From the IMG/VR virus record IMGVR_UViG_3300008459_000471, positions 1 through 21,905 of that record: DNA of 21,905 bases. One strand, given 5' to 3'. The stretch is from a virus. Shown here one piece after another: positions 13,641-19,721 of the stretch. The stretch's first letter is position 1. Every line of letters starts with the position of its first letter. The position numbers and the translations under genes are program-made. Under the pieces are notes generated by a model, which was given only the letters and a program-made list of their open reading frames with translations, had not been told where the DNA came from and did not search any database.

Positions 13641-13879
13641 AATGTTGCTTTTATAATTAGTTTTAAATCATCTGGATCAGCATCTAGAATAGAAACCATT
13701 AGTTTATCTTCAGATTCTGAAGTTTCTAATATATTACTCAAAATTCTTATTTTATCATAAGATAATGTTTTACCTTCTGCAAATACATGAATCTTTTTTA
13801 TTATTTTAGATAAATCTTTTTTTTCAAATATTGACAAATCAGTATTATCCGATTGCCATCTTCCGTTTGCTATTTTCAT
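13637..13879 (-). CDS. Hypothetical protein
   Basis: This 80-residue soluble protein, MKIANGRWQSDNTDLSIFEKKDLSKIIKKIHVFAEGK..., is charged and helical, ending DDLKLIIKATL. No family is recognised. It heads a three-gene run with the secreted protein and the 107-residue protein (overlap of 4 bases, then a gap of 3). The start is the only ATG near the 5' end. Confidence 0.5.
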   Translation of the reverse strand: MKIANGRWQSDNTDLSIFEKKDLSKIIKKIHVFAEGKTLSYDKIRILSNILETSESEDKLMVSILDADPDDLKLIIKATL

Positions 13880-13931
13880 CGTGTTTGTGTAAAATGGTTA
13901 TAATTATTGCGAATACTGTAGTTAGCAGTAA

Positions 13932-14216
13932 TTATTCCAAAATACGCTCAACCAAATCTTCTGCTAATTCTTGTCCGTAAACTGAAAGCATATTTTCAGA
14001 AATAAATCTTTGCAATAGTTCAAGCATTTTTTTTGAGTTTGCAAATAATTTAGCATTTGCCATTACTTCTTCTTGTGATAATCCAAAAACGTGAGCAACA
14101 TTATGCGTATTTACTTCTTTTGAAAATATAATTATTTGCATTAATTCGTCATTGTGTCCTAACAAATCAATTCCTAAATCTTCTTTAAAGTTTCCTTTTG
14201 TTCCTTTGAAATCCAT
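13932..14216 (-). CDS. Hypothetical protein, probable captured cassette
   Basis: From ATG 14216 this gives 94 residues (MDFKGTKGNFKEDLGIDLLGHNDELMQ...). A longer reading to 14246 would put ten hydrophobic residues inside the attC-like palindrome, so the shorter start is chosen. The protein is helical, with VFGLSQEEVMANAKLF (about 44-59) resembling a helix-turn-helix. The gene is flanked by perfect 10-bp inverted copies of GTTAGCAGTA (13921-13930) and TACTGCTAAC (14235-14244). Together with the palindrome upstream, this suggests arrival as a mobile cassette. Confidence 0.55.
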   Translation of the reverse strand: MDFKGTKGNFKEDLGIDLLGHNDELMQIIIFSKEVNTHNVAHVFGLSQEEVMANAKLFANSKKMLELLQRFISENMLSVYGQELAEDLVERILE

Positions 14217-14238
14217 CTCGTTTAGTATTATAACTACT

Positions 14239-14368
14239 GCTAACAACGGTTATACAATAGTTGGGTTAATTTATTAATTTAAAGTCTGTTTTGTGTCGGG
14301 ATAATTTGTGTTTTCGAAAAAATTACGGATATATTATCCCAACCATCGTATAGCCGTCGAACGTTATT
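14239..14368 (-). repeat. attC-like palindrome, long form
   Basis: GCTAAC (14239-14244) and GTTATT (14363-14368) are core-like ends. CGGTTATAC (14247-14255) pairs with GTATAGCCG (14348-14356), and AGTTGGG (14259-14265) with CCCAAC(C) (14338-14344); the arms differ by a few unpaired bases, as in attC folding. An inner GGGATAAT/ATTATCCC (14298-14305 with 14333-14340) is an alternative stem. It fills the gap between the genes at 13932 and 14407. The match is structural; no integrase is visible. Confidence 0.5.
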
Positions 14369-14406
14369 AGTGTTAGTGTTAAAAATAGTTTAATTTCGTA
14401 CATTGT

Positions 14407-14595
14407 TTAGTTGTTTTTCCTGTTGTTAATAATCGCAATAATGAATAATACTGGTAATGATATTGGAGCTGTTAATAATAAAAATATTGATTCTGCAGCT
14501 TCTTCTTCTGTGATATGTTTATAGTTTATTGTTGATGTTATAAATGCACACATCGTAATATAACATATCCCCGCGTATAAAAGTAATAAAAGCAT
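14407..14595 (-). CDS. Small membrane protein
   Basis: This 62-residue protein has two hydrophobic segments: MLLLLLYAGICYITMCAFI (about 1-19) and IFLLLTAPISLPVLFIIAII (about 37-56), joined by a short acidic loop (HITEEEAAES). The C-terminus is NNRKNN. It has no recognised family. Two-segment small membrane proteins in phages include holins, but no lysis gene is nearby to support that. It begins 24 bases after the 162-residue gene upstream. Confidence 0.5.
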   Translation of the reverse strand: MLLLLLYAGICYITMCAFITSTINYKHITEEEAAESIFLLLTAPISLPVLFIIAIINNRKNN

Positions 14596-14619
14596 AATTA
14601 TTTGTTTTAGTTGTTTAAT

Positions 14620-15108
14620 TTATGATAATAATAATCTGATATCATATGTAAAATGTTTTACAATTGGTTGTAAATTTATTTCCACATTTACAGTTGTTTG
14701 TTCGTGTGATGTAGGTACATCCTGTGCAATAATAAATTCATATATTTCATGACTTGTACCACCAAGACCTGTTATCATACCATTTGAAATGTCTGTACGA
14801 TAAAAATTATTTTCACCTTGTTTGTTGGTGTACATTAGATAAATTTTCTTTTTTAATTTTATCGCAATTTCTAATTCTTTTTTTACACCTGAAGGTAACA
14901 TATTTATAGGTTGTATCCAATTATTTGTAACACCTGTAAAAATAAATATATCACAATTTTCAACACGACTTTCATTGTAAGGAAAACCTTGTCTCCACAT
15001 ATATGTAGAAATTAAATTATTTGTAGAATTATCTAATTTATATACACAATGATTATAAGATTTTTCCCTGTCAACCATTGCGACAGGGAAGCTGAAATAG
15101 ACATTCAT
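14620..15108 (-). CDS. Nucleoside 2-deoxyribosyltransferase-like protein
   Basis: This 162-residue protein has an N-terminal strand MNVYFSFPVA (1-10) like the YxSxP opening of the nucleoside deoxyribosyltransferase/DUF4406 superfamily. CDIFIFTGV (52-60) follows, then PSGVKKELEIAIKLKKKIYLMY (72-93), resembling the SxGxxxExxxA catalytic helix with a candidate catalytic Glu (78 or 80). Known members exchange or hydrolyse nucleoside bonds, and phages use them in nucleotide metabolism. The assignment is by motif impression only. The start overlaps the stop of the upstream coiled-coil gene by one base. Confidence 0.5.
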   Translation of the reverse strand: MNVYFSFPVAMVDREKSYNHCVYKLDNSTNNLISTYMWRQGFPYNESRVENCDIFIFTGVTNNWIQPINMLPSGVKKELEIAIKLKKKIYLMYTNKQGENNFYRTDISNGMITGLGGTSHEIYEFIIAQDVPTSHEQTTVNVEINLQPIVKHFTYDIRLLLS

Positions 15109-15431
15109 TACTTTTTATCTTTAAAGTACTTGTTATACGAATCTTGTTTGATTTTTAATTCTCTTTCAAGTAATTCTTTTTCGTATTCTAATTGAATTAT
15201 TTGTTCAAATCTTTTTTGACATTCGGTCATTGTTAGAGCTTGTTGTCCTTGATTTAGATTTGTGTTTAAAGAGAAGTCTTTAGCTTCTAAAATCTGATCG
15301 TTTTTTCTTTCTACTTCTTCTTCAAGACCATCTAATAATGTTTTTTGAAGATTACGTTTAATACGTTTGAAAAAGTCTTCAGCTCTTTCTGATACAGATT
15401 GTGATCTCGATAAAATGTTTTTTGCTTCCAT
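15108..15431 (-). CDS. Coiled-coil hypothetical protein
   Basis: This 107-residue protein is almost entirely helical and charged, with a long predicted coiled coil near the C-terminus (KRFEQIIQLEYEKELLERELKIKQD, about 73-97). There is no signal peptide or membrane segment. Its stop overlaps the start of the deoxyribosyltransferase-like gene by one base, indicating coupling. No family is recognised. Start ATG at 15431. Confidence 0.55.
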   Translation of the reverse strand: MEAKNILSRSQSVSERAEDFFKRIKRNLQKTLLDGLEEEVERKNDQILEAKDFSLNTNLNQGQQALTMTECQKRFEQIIQLEYEKELLERELKIKQDSYNKYFKDKK

Positions 15432-15507
15432 GATTATTTATTTGTTAAATTGTTTTTGTTTATAATTATAATTAAATGAATTAGTTAATATGTAATGAAT
15501 AATAAAT

Positions 15508-15599
15508 AAAATACATTATAAGATTTACTTAATAGTTATATCTTTCAAATGTTCTTGATATGGAATTTATGCAATTTATATCAACTCATAATGTATTTT
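15508..15599 (-). ncRNA. Candidate structured RNA, three-way junction
   Basis: A perfect 12-bp helix, AAAATACATTAT (15508-15519) with ATAATGTATTTT (15588-15599), closes 92 bases. Inside are TTGATAT/ATATCAA and AGAT/ATCT hairpins, forming a three-way junction. It lies in the gene-poor stretch 15435-15659 upstream of the 107-residue gene. AT-rich sequence makes short pairings cheap, but 12 perfect pairs at this spacing are notable. Confidence 0.4.
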
Positions 15600-15612
15600 A
15601 ATTTTAATATAA

Positions 15613-15645
15613 TCAGTCAACCCAGCATAACCTGTAATTGACTGA
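15613..15645 (-). terminator. Hairpin after the 27-residue gene
   Basis: TCAGTCAA (15613-15620) pairs perfectly with TTGACTGA (15638-15645). It lies 15 bases downstream of the small gene at 15660-15743. On the minus strand it is followed by AT-rich sequence without a clean T-run, so it is a weak terminator at best. Confidence 0.35.
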
Positions 15646-15659
15646 CTAAAGTGTTGTTA

Positions 15660-15743
15660 TTAATCCTCTGTTAAAGGATTATCATGAATACAATCTTCTG
15701 AATTGTATACCATGCATATTTCACAATAATAATCATTTTCCAT
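15660..15743 (-). CDS. 27-residue Cys-containing miniprotein
   Basis: The frame MENDYYCEICMVYNSEDCIHDNPLTED is acidic, with CxxC...CxH (Cys7, Cys10, Cys18, His20), which could bind one metal ion. It is intact, starts at the only ATG and is followed by a hairpin. It is too short for a firm call. It may be a real small phage peptide of unknown function. Confidence 0.35.
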   Translation of the reverse strand: MENDYYCEICMVYNSEDCIHDNPLTED

Positions 15744-15758
15744 AATTTTGTTATTTAG

Positions 15759-15881
15759 TTAGTTTAATAATAATGGTAATATATACATTGAATCTAATAG
15801 TGCACATATTGCAAAACAATATGTTTTTTGTAAAATAGACATCTTCTCGTCTAAAGCTGGTATTACACAGATTGTAATCAT
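15759..15881 (-). CDS. 40-residue hydrophobic peptide
   Basis: The frame MITICVIPALDEKMSILQKTYCFAICALLDSMYILPLLLN has a hydrophobic C-terminal half (about 18-40), probably one membrane segment. It lies 15 bases upstream of the 27-residue gene on the same strand. Short leaders with near-identical sequence (ATAATTTTGTTATTTAGT and TGATTTTGTTATTTAGT on the plus strand) precede both genes, which supports them as real paired units. No family is known. Confidence 0.4.
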   Translation of the reverse strand: MITICVIPALDEKMSILQKTYCFAICALLDSMYILPLLLN

Positions 15882-15921
15882 GATTTTGTTATTTAGTCAG
15901 TTAATAATTTGTTTTAAAAAT

Positions 15922-16003
15922 AAACTCTACAAGGTTGCACCTTGAATTACACCAGATATAACTATACAGACTGTATTGTGTTACCAGCAATTGGATAGAG
16001 TTT
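15922..16003 (-). ncRNA. Cloverleaf-like RNA element
   Basis: AAACTCTA pairs with TAGAGTTT (15996-16003 with 15922-15929), closing 82 bases. On the minus strand a D-arm-like CCA/TGG follows, then an irregular central arm (ATACA/TGTAT), then a T-arm-like CAAGG-TGCAA-CCTTG placed directly against the acceptor-like helix, as in tRNA. The loops lack tRNA consensus bases, so it is not a working tRNA. It could be a tRNA mimic or a chance fold. Confidence 0.35.
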
Positions 16004-16096
16004 TGTTAAACATATAACATCTCCAGGAGAAATACTACACTACTAGACTTAATCTAGGTTCAAAAGAGTGCTGATTATATGTTTTATTGTAAATAA

Positions 16097-16192
16097 TTAG
16101 TATCTAAATACTATTTGTAGGATGAAATATGCAATAATACACACACCCAATGCAATCTGATTATTCTGTTTTGAAAGTAATTGTTTTAACAT
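16097..16192 (-). CDS. 31-residue single-span membrane peptide
   Basis: The frame MLKQLLSKQNNQIALGVCIIAYFILQIVFRY has a polar N-terminus and one membrane segment (about 12-29). It is the third tiny gene in this stretch and starts at the only ATG. Two hairpins lie upstream (16250-16320), possibly in its leader. Function unknown; a membrane-active phage peptide is plausible. Confidence 0.4.
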   Translation of the reverse strand: MLKQLLSKQNNQIALGVCIIAYFILQIVFRY

Positions 16193-16450
16193 AATAGCTA
16201 TATTTAATTATTGAATGATTAATTAATTGTGTGAGAGTAATGGTTGAAATGTTGTGTGGAGTTTTAACACAACATATACAACATCACTTTTATTGTGACA
16301 ACATATAACTTATAAAGTGACAAACACTAATATTTTTTTGTGAGACGTTTTACATAGGTACGCTAAACATACGCAAACAAACTAACGTAATGTAAATAAC
16401 ATAACGATAAACGCAACCAAAATAACTCAATATATTACGTACTAAAAGTC
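16193..16450. other. Non-coding stretch with two strong hairpins
   Basis: I see no gene here. TGTTGTG (16250-16256) pairs with CACAACA (16268-16274), and TCACTTT (16284-16290) with AAAGTGA (16314-16320). The rest (16325-16440) is rich in ACGTAA/ACGC-like words without clear pairing. It could be the leader of the 31-residue gene or a spacer between transcription units, since the strong terminator at 16451 is just upstream. Confidence 0.4.
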
Positions 16451-16478
16451 AAAAAATATAAGGCACCCGAAGGTGCCT
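16451..16478 (-). terminator. Intrinsic terminator
   Basis: On the minus strand AGGCACC and GGTGCCT form a perfect 7-bp stem with a tetraloop, followed by TATATTTTTT. It lies 7 bases after the stop of the 153-residue gene. This is the best terminator in the window and suggests that the upstream gene is transcribed largely on its own, at a high level. Confidence 0.85.
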
Positions 16479-16484
16479 ATATAT

Positions 16485-16946
16485 CTATGCTTCAGCCTTA
16501 ACAGTACTTGCTTTAGCAAGAATGTCTGTAAGACTACGTTTCTTCGCAACAACTGCTTTAGCAGGAGTGTACGATTTAGGCATAAGAACCTCTGTCTCAA
16601 CACCCTCAATGTCAACAGTAACCATATGACATACAAGTGTTCCAGGAACACCTTTAGCTAAATCCTGCGCTTTGTCAATAGACATACGCATAGTAAGCTT
16701 ATGGTTAGAAGCAGACTCGAAATCTTCATTCTTGAAGTCCTCTACAGATTGTTGAAAACCATATTCACTAACAGCTTTGAAGCTAACAATAGCAAATTCA
16801 GTACCGTCTTCCCAAACAAATGGTTCTCCGTCTCCGTCAGTATAACCAACGTGAGTTACTTCAATACCTTTATAAGGCACCATAGCTTGTTCAATTACAG
16901 GTTTAGATTCAATGATTCTTAACGCAATTTCTTGAGTAATTTCCAT
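16485..16946 (-). CDS. Abundant-type unknown phage protein, first gene of leftward block
   Basis: This 153-residue protein, MEITQEIALRIIESKPVIEQAMVPYKGIEVTHVGYTDGDGEPFVWEDGTEFAIVSFKAVSEYGFQQ, is acidic in its first two-thirds and appears beta-rich at about 25-115. The basic C-terminus (AKAVVAKKRSLTDILAKAS) is helical. Base use is less AT-rich than its neighbours, there is a long structured leader (16961-17104), and a strong terminator follows at once. All three fit high, early expression. A nucleic-acid-binding role, for example SSB-like, is possible but unsupported by motif. Confidence 0.6.
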   Translation of the reverse strand: MEITQEIALRIIESKPVIEQAMVPYKGIEVTHVGYTDGDGEPFVWEDGTEFAIVSFKAVSEYGFQQSVEDFKNEDFESASNHKLTMRMSIDKAQDLAKGVPGTLVCHMVTVDIEGVETEVLMPKSYTPAKAVVAKKRSLTDILAKASTVKAEA

Positions 16947-16960
16947 AATATAACAGCTTT

Positions 16961-17104
16961 ACGTCCTGCCGACGTTGTTTGTATTGGAAGTGCTGAGTCA
17001 TCGCTACATTCCAAGATTAGACATATTTTAGGTATCTCGTAGCAATAAGCCACGGGTATATCCCAAAATTTAAAAAGGGTCGGGGCATGATCTTGGGTTA
17101 TCCC
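16961..17104 (-). promoter_or_regulatory. Structured 5' leader of the leftward block
   Basis: No gene is seen in 16947-17168. On the minus strand there are CCCAA/TTGGG (17062-17066 with 17093-17097), paired GGG/CCC runs around 17054-17063 and 17095-17104, TTGGAA/TTCCAA (16984-16989 with 17009-17014), and ACGTC/GACGT (16961-16965 with 16971-16975) just before the start codon. It is GC-richer than its surroundings. It looks like a folded leader that could stabilise or regulate the message. Confidence 0.45.
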
Positions 17105-17168
17105 ACACTCACATCAACAATAAAAATTTTCAAAAATTTTAAAAAAAAATATTTTTCAATTCATCCAT

Positions 17169-17232
17169 TTTAAGACACTATTTATACCTCAGATAATAAC
17201 TAATACCAGACATGCTATTACAGTGTCTTAAA
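17169..17232. promoter_or_regulatory. Long inverted repeat in the divergent region
   Basis: TTTAAGACACT (17169-17179) is the exact inverse complement of AGTGTCTTAAA (17222-17232), spaced by 42 bases. It lies between the structured leader and the leftward promoter candidate. It may be a paired operator for a regulator or part of a replication origin. Confidence 0.5.
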
Positions 17233-17263
17233 TCAAACAAAACACATCAAATTTTAGATGTTG

Positions 17264-17271
17264 CAAAGTTA
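17264..17271 (-). promoter_or_regulatory. Candidate leftward promoter -7 box
   Basis: TAACTTTG on the minus strand matches TAnnTTTG. It is centred within an inverted repeat GATGTT/AACATC, which could be an operator. No good -33 TTTG is found at 19 bases, so the call is tentative. A start here would give a leader of about 300 bases before the 153-residue gene. Confidence 0.4.
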
Positions 17272-17370
17272 CGTAACATCGTTCAGGTTATATAATACAA
17301 AATATCCACCTAAACTAATTAACAAATCATTTTCTGCTAAGAAGAAAAGAAAGTAACCAAAGAAAAGAAG

Positions 17371-17409
17371 AATATATATAATATATTCTCCAATTGCGCG
17401 TACACGCGC
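17371..17409. other. AT-only block next to a GC palindrome in the switch region
   Basis: A 17-base AT-only run (17371-17387) is followed by GCGCGT-AC-ACGCGC (17396-17409), a perfect hairpin and alternating purine/pyrimidine tract that stands out in AT-rich DNA. A purine-rich run (about 17338-17370) precedes it. Such a purine tract, unwinding-prone AT block and GC hairpin could be a replication origin or transcription boundary. There are no iterated initiator boxes to confirm it. Confidence 0.35.
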
Positions 17410-17493
17410 GCGTATTTATATAGCTTTTATGTGTCAATAAAAAATATTTTAAAAATAACTGTTAAAAAATTAGGAATTGTCATTTATTTTTCG

Positions 17494-17501
17494 TATCTTT
17501 G
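17494..17501 (+). promoter_or_regulatory. Rightward promoter -7 box with G-rich leader
   Basis: TATCTTTG matches the Bacteroidota -7 box exactly, but the -33 region is weak. The RNA made from it (about 17508 onward) holds a TCGG-A-CCGA hairpin (17538-17546) and TAAAGGT/ACCTTTA (17553-17559 with 17595-17601) around a G-rich loop with several GGAGG-like runs. No ORF of note is present there. It ends just before a second, stronger promoter, so it may make a short untranslated RNA. Confidence 0.5.
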
Positions 17502-17621
17502 TAATGTTATAAACAACACGACAAAAACACAACAGAGTCGGACCGAGAGGCATAAAGGTTTTGGCAGGGAGGTGTATTATAAAAGAGGAGGGTTACCTTT
17601 AGTAAAATAATTAAAAATAAA

Positions 17622-17653
17622 TTTGCATATTTTAAAAATATTTCGTATATTTG
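17622..17653 (+). promoter_or_regulatory. Rightward promoter for the 17677 gene
   Basis: TTTGC (17622-17626), a spacer of 19 bases, then TATATTTG (17646-17653). This is a full match to the Bacteroidota housekeeping promoter (TTTG/TAnnTTTG). The start codon of the first rightward gene is 24 bases downstream, giving a very short leader. Confidence 0.8.
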
Positions 17654-17676
17654 TATAAAATAAAAATAACAACTTT

Positions 17677-17865
17677 ATGACAAGACCTAAGTTTAATATT
17701 GGTGAAAAAGTGTATCATAATACACCAGACTCCGATGAAGCTATTGTAGTAGATATACTTTATTCACATCTACTAGATAAAACAACATACATTGTATCTA
17801 CAGGATTTGGTGCTGAATTTGAATGTATGGAACACGAATTAACTGATGAAAAATTATTATTTTAA
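17677..17865 (+). CDS. Hypothetical protein, SH3-like
   Basis: This 62-residue protein opens with FNIGEKVYHNTPDSDEAIVVDILYSH...TYIVSTGFG. The pattern FxxGExVY...xxAxVxDI resembles small SH3-like/KOW-type beta barrels. It is the first gene after the strong promoter at 17622, so it is probably an early rightward product. Its stop precedes the next gene by 5 bases. Function unknown. Confidence 0.55.
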   Translation: MTRPKFNIGEKVYHNTPDSDEAIVVDILYSHLLDKTTYIVSTGFGAEFECMEHELTDEKLLF

Positions 17866-17870
17866 ATAAC

Positions 17871-18095
17871 ATGGATAATGAAACAAATGGGGTTTGGTTT
17901 GAACCTACAATAATTTATAGTAACGATCAACCTGCAGGATTTAAAGAGTGGTCTAAAGGAATCATCTATAATAAATACAAAATCACATTACCAGATGGTA
18001 CATCTATGAATGCTAAAATGTTCTTAGATCTACAACAAAGATTTGAATCAGGTAATTATACAACATATTTGGTTAACAGATATGTTGAACAATAA
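17871..18095 (+). CDS. Hypothetical protein
   Basis: This 74-residue soluble protein, MDNETNGVWFEPTIIYSNDQPAGFKEWSKGIIYNKYKITLPDGTSMNAKMFLDLQQ..., ends VNRYVEQ. It is beta-rich at first, then helical. I do not recognise it. It is cotranscribed with the 62-residue gene, and its end is followed by a gap holding the next promoter. Confidence 0.55.
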   Translation: MDNETNGVWFEPTIIYSNDQPAGFKEWSKGIIYNKYKITLPDGTSMNAKMFLDLQQRFESGNYTTYLVNRYVEQ

Positions 18096-18122
18096 AATAA
18101 TTTAAAAAAAAGTTACTAAAAG

Positions 18123-18154
18123 TTTGCATATGTCAAATATTATTCGTATCTTTG
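18123..18154 (+). promoter_or_regulatory. Rightward promoter for the long operon
   Basis: TTTGC (18123-18127), 19 bases, then TATCTTTG (18147-18154): a full consensus promoter. It starts the run of overlapping genes from 18180 to the window end. It shares TTTGCATAT and TTCGTAT(C/A)TTTG with the promoter at 17622. Confidence 0.82.
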
Positions 18155-18179
18155 TAGAGAATTTAAAATACATATAAAA

Positions 18180-18446
18180 ATGGTAGATACGATACACGAA
18201 GTAATAAGAGAAGATTTATTATCAAATCAAAAAGAATTATTCAATTTATATAATTATTACACACATAAATATAGAAGTAACGATAGATTATTAGACATTA
18301 ATGTTGGGTTATTTATTAATGATAAACAACAATTTGTAGCTCAAATTTATGTTGCTGATAAACATACTAAAATAAGAGAACAATTAATTCTGGATGAAAA
18401 CCACACAGTTAAAGATACTAATATTATAGTTAAAAGATATGAATAA
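18180..18446 (+). CDS. Hypothetical protein
   Basis: This 88-residue protein, MVDTIHEVIREDLLSNQKELFNLYNYYTHKYRSND..., is followed by a beta-rich half (VGLFINDKQQFVAQIYVADKHTKIREQLILD). No family is recognised. It is the first gene after promoter 18123, with a leader of about 20 bases. It overlaps the next gene by 8 bases. Confidence 0.55.
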   Translation: MVDTIHEVIREDLLSNQKELFNLYNYYTHKYRSNDRLLDINVGLFINDKQQFVAQIYVADKHTKIREQLILDENHTVKDTNIIVKRYE

Positions 18447-18732
18447 AGATAAACACATTCACGTAAGTTCAACTGTCAATATCCCATGTAGCAATGGGAT
18501 ATTAGATGAAACAGTTGACTTTTATAAAAGGACATTATTGTTTGATGCCGTCCGTAATGAAATTAATCTGGTCAAGTCAAAACAGAGTTACCCTCTAGAT
18601 AACAGATCAGATGTAGAATTAACACTAGATGTAGTAATTGTATCTAAAGCTAGATACAATAGGTTAATTGAATTAGAAAAAGTTAATGAGCACACACACG
18701 AACAATTTAAAGAACTTAAAGTAAATGAGTAG
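18439..18732 (+). CDS. Hypothetical protein
   Basis: This 97-residue soluble protein has a beta-like N-terminal half (HIHVSSTVNIPCSNGILDETVDFYKRTLLFDAVRNEINLVKSKQ) and a helical C-terminus (YNRLIELEKVNEHTHEQFKELKVNE). It overlaps its neighbours by 8 bases on both sides, typical of this operon. No family is recognised. Confidence 0.5.
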   Translation: MNKDKHIHVSSTVNIPCSNGILDETVDFYKRTLLFDAVRNEINLVKSKQSYPLDNRSDVELTLDVVIVSKARYNRLIELEKVNEHTHEQFKELKVNE

Positions 18733-18985
18733 TTTTAATACATCCTCTCGTAAAAAAAGTCTTATGTCTGATGATCGTAAGATTAAAAAACACGTTACAG
18801 CTTTTTACAAAATCATAGATGAAATTGAAGCTTTAGCTGTTAAAATTAAAGAATTAAATCTTGAAGTTACAGAAGAAAATGTAAAAGACATTGCTTCAGA
18901 TATTATGGGTAGAGATTTAGATTCAATGGAAATCTTTTTATTAATGGGTAAATTAGAATCACATGTTGAACAAAGTGACAATTAA
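18725..18985 (+). CDS. Hypothetical helical protein
   Basis: This 86-residue, mostly helical and acidic protein has a basic Ser-rich start (MSSFNTSSRKKSLMSDDRKIKKH). The central KIIDEIEALAVKIKELNLEVTEENVKDIASDIMG suggests a helical hairpin. It is in an overlapping series with 8- and 23-base overlaps. No family is recognised. Confidence 0.5.
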   Translation: MSSFNTSSRKKSLMSDDRKIKKHVTAFYKIIDEIEALAVKIKELNLEVTEENVKDIASDIMGRDLDSMEIFLLMGKLESHVEQSDN

Positions 18986-19238
18986 AAATGTATCTGCTTT
19001 TCTAGAAGGTAATTCTAAACAAATATTAGCAGGAATGGGATTACAACCTAAACATATTGAAGAGCAGGTTATGTACAGAGCATCCGTTTGTTCAGATTGT
19101 ATGCAGGTAGGTAAATGTAAGATGTGTGGATGCTCACTACCTGGTAAATTACATGTTGCAAAATCATGTAATCCTGAAAGATTTCCAGATTTAATGAGTA
19201 GTAAAGAATGGGAAGAATTTAAAACAAAATTAAAATAA
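18963..19238 (+). CDS. Cysteine-rich zinc-binding phage protein
   Basis: This 91-residue protein has a conserved-looking cluster CSDCMQVGKCKMCGCSLPGKLHVAKSCNPERFPDLM (Cys43, 46, 52, 55, 57, 69), followed by SSKEWEEFKTKLK. The pattern YRxxxCxxC...CxxCGC...K...C matches a group of small zinc-binding proteins seen, from memory, in many phages, often near replication or structural genes, with no known activity. The antisense frame over the same bases is a shadow. Its last base is shared with the next start. Confidence 0.65.
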   Translation: MLNKVTIKNVSAFLEGNSKQILAGMGLQPKHIEEQVMYRASVCSDCMQVGKCKMCGCSLPGKLHVAKSCNPERFPDLMSSKEWEEFKTKLK

Positions 19239-19468
19239 TGATTAAAGAATATATAATACATAATGAACCTTTAAATGTTATTTTAGATAAGATTGCTACG
19301 TTTATTAAACATGTAACTAAGTTTGATGAATTACATGGTAATTATAATTACGAAGTATCAATATCTAAAAATAGAGATTTATGGAGTGCAAAATTAAAAA
19401 TTGACAATGAAACGAAACATGACACTAAAATATCTAAAACAATTACTGAAGCACCTTCAGTATTATAA
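19238..19468 (+). CDS. Hypothetical protein
   Basis: This is a 76-residue soluble protein, MIKEYIIHNEPLNVILDKIATFIKHVTKFDELHGNYNYEVSISKNRDLWSAKLKIDNETKHDTK..., with mixed helix and strand. No family is recognised. It starts within the stop of the zinc-binding gene (TAATG), and its end is 4 bases before the preferred start of the next gene. Confidence 0.5.
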   Translation: MIKEYIIHNEPLNVILDKIATFIKHVTKFDELHGNYNYEVSISKNRDLWSAKLKIDNETKHDTKISKTITEAPSVL

Positions 19469-19472
19469 TGAT

Positions 19473-19721
19473 ATGGCACCTTTCCCTGTATATGATACAG
19501 AATATGTTGAGGAGGTGAAAACTAAAATAAAAGAAATGGAAGAAAAAAGTAATGAATACGATGAGTTACCTGTAGTAGCTTGTAGACACTGTAAAAGTTT
19601 ACATGTTGTATCTGATGAGTTAGACAATTCAATATGCATGCGTTGTGGTTCTGTAAATGAATTACAGGAGTTTGAAAATATTTATAAATATAAAGAATTT
19701 AAAGATGGCGAGAATTCCTAA
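19473..19721 (+). CDS. Zinc-ribbon protein
   Basis: From ATG 19473 (MAPFPVYDTEYVEEV...) this gives 82 residues. The frame stays open further upstream to 19401, but that would overlap the previous gene by 68 bases. A helical charged N-terminus precedes a zinc ribbon: CRHC (37-40) and CMRC (55-58) in VACRHCKSLHVV...SICMRCGSVNEL. Free-standing ribbons of this sort are common in Bacteroidota phages; possible roles are transcription or nucleic-acid binding. It overlaps phoH by 17 bases. Confidence 0.6.
   Translation: MAPFPVYDTEYVEEVKTKIKEMEEKSNEYDELPVVACRHCKSLHVVSDELDNSICMRCGSVNELQEFENIYKYKEFKDGENS

Noticed and set aside
14217-14246. Upstream start (MLAVVIILNE) for the gene at 13932
   Set aside because: The added codons lie in the inverted repeat and attC-like palindrome; the internal ATG at 14216 gives a normal soluble protein.
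16442-16651. 69-residue minus-strand frame ending at 16442
   Set aside because: It overlaps the strong terminator and lies out of frame inside the well-supported 153-residue gene.
18959-19261. 100-residue antisense frame opposite the Cys-rich gene
   Set aside because: It is the mirror of a good zinc-binding protein with correct operon spacing; its own residues show no domain pattern.
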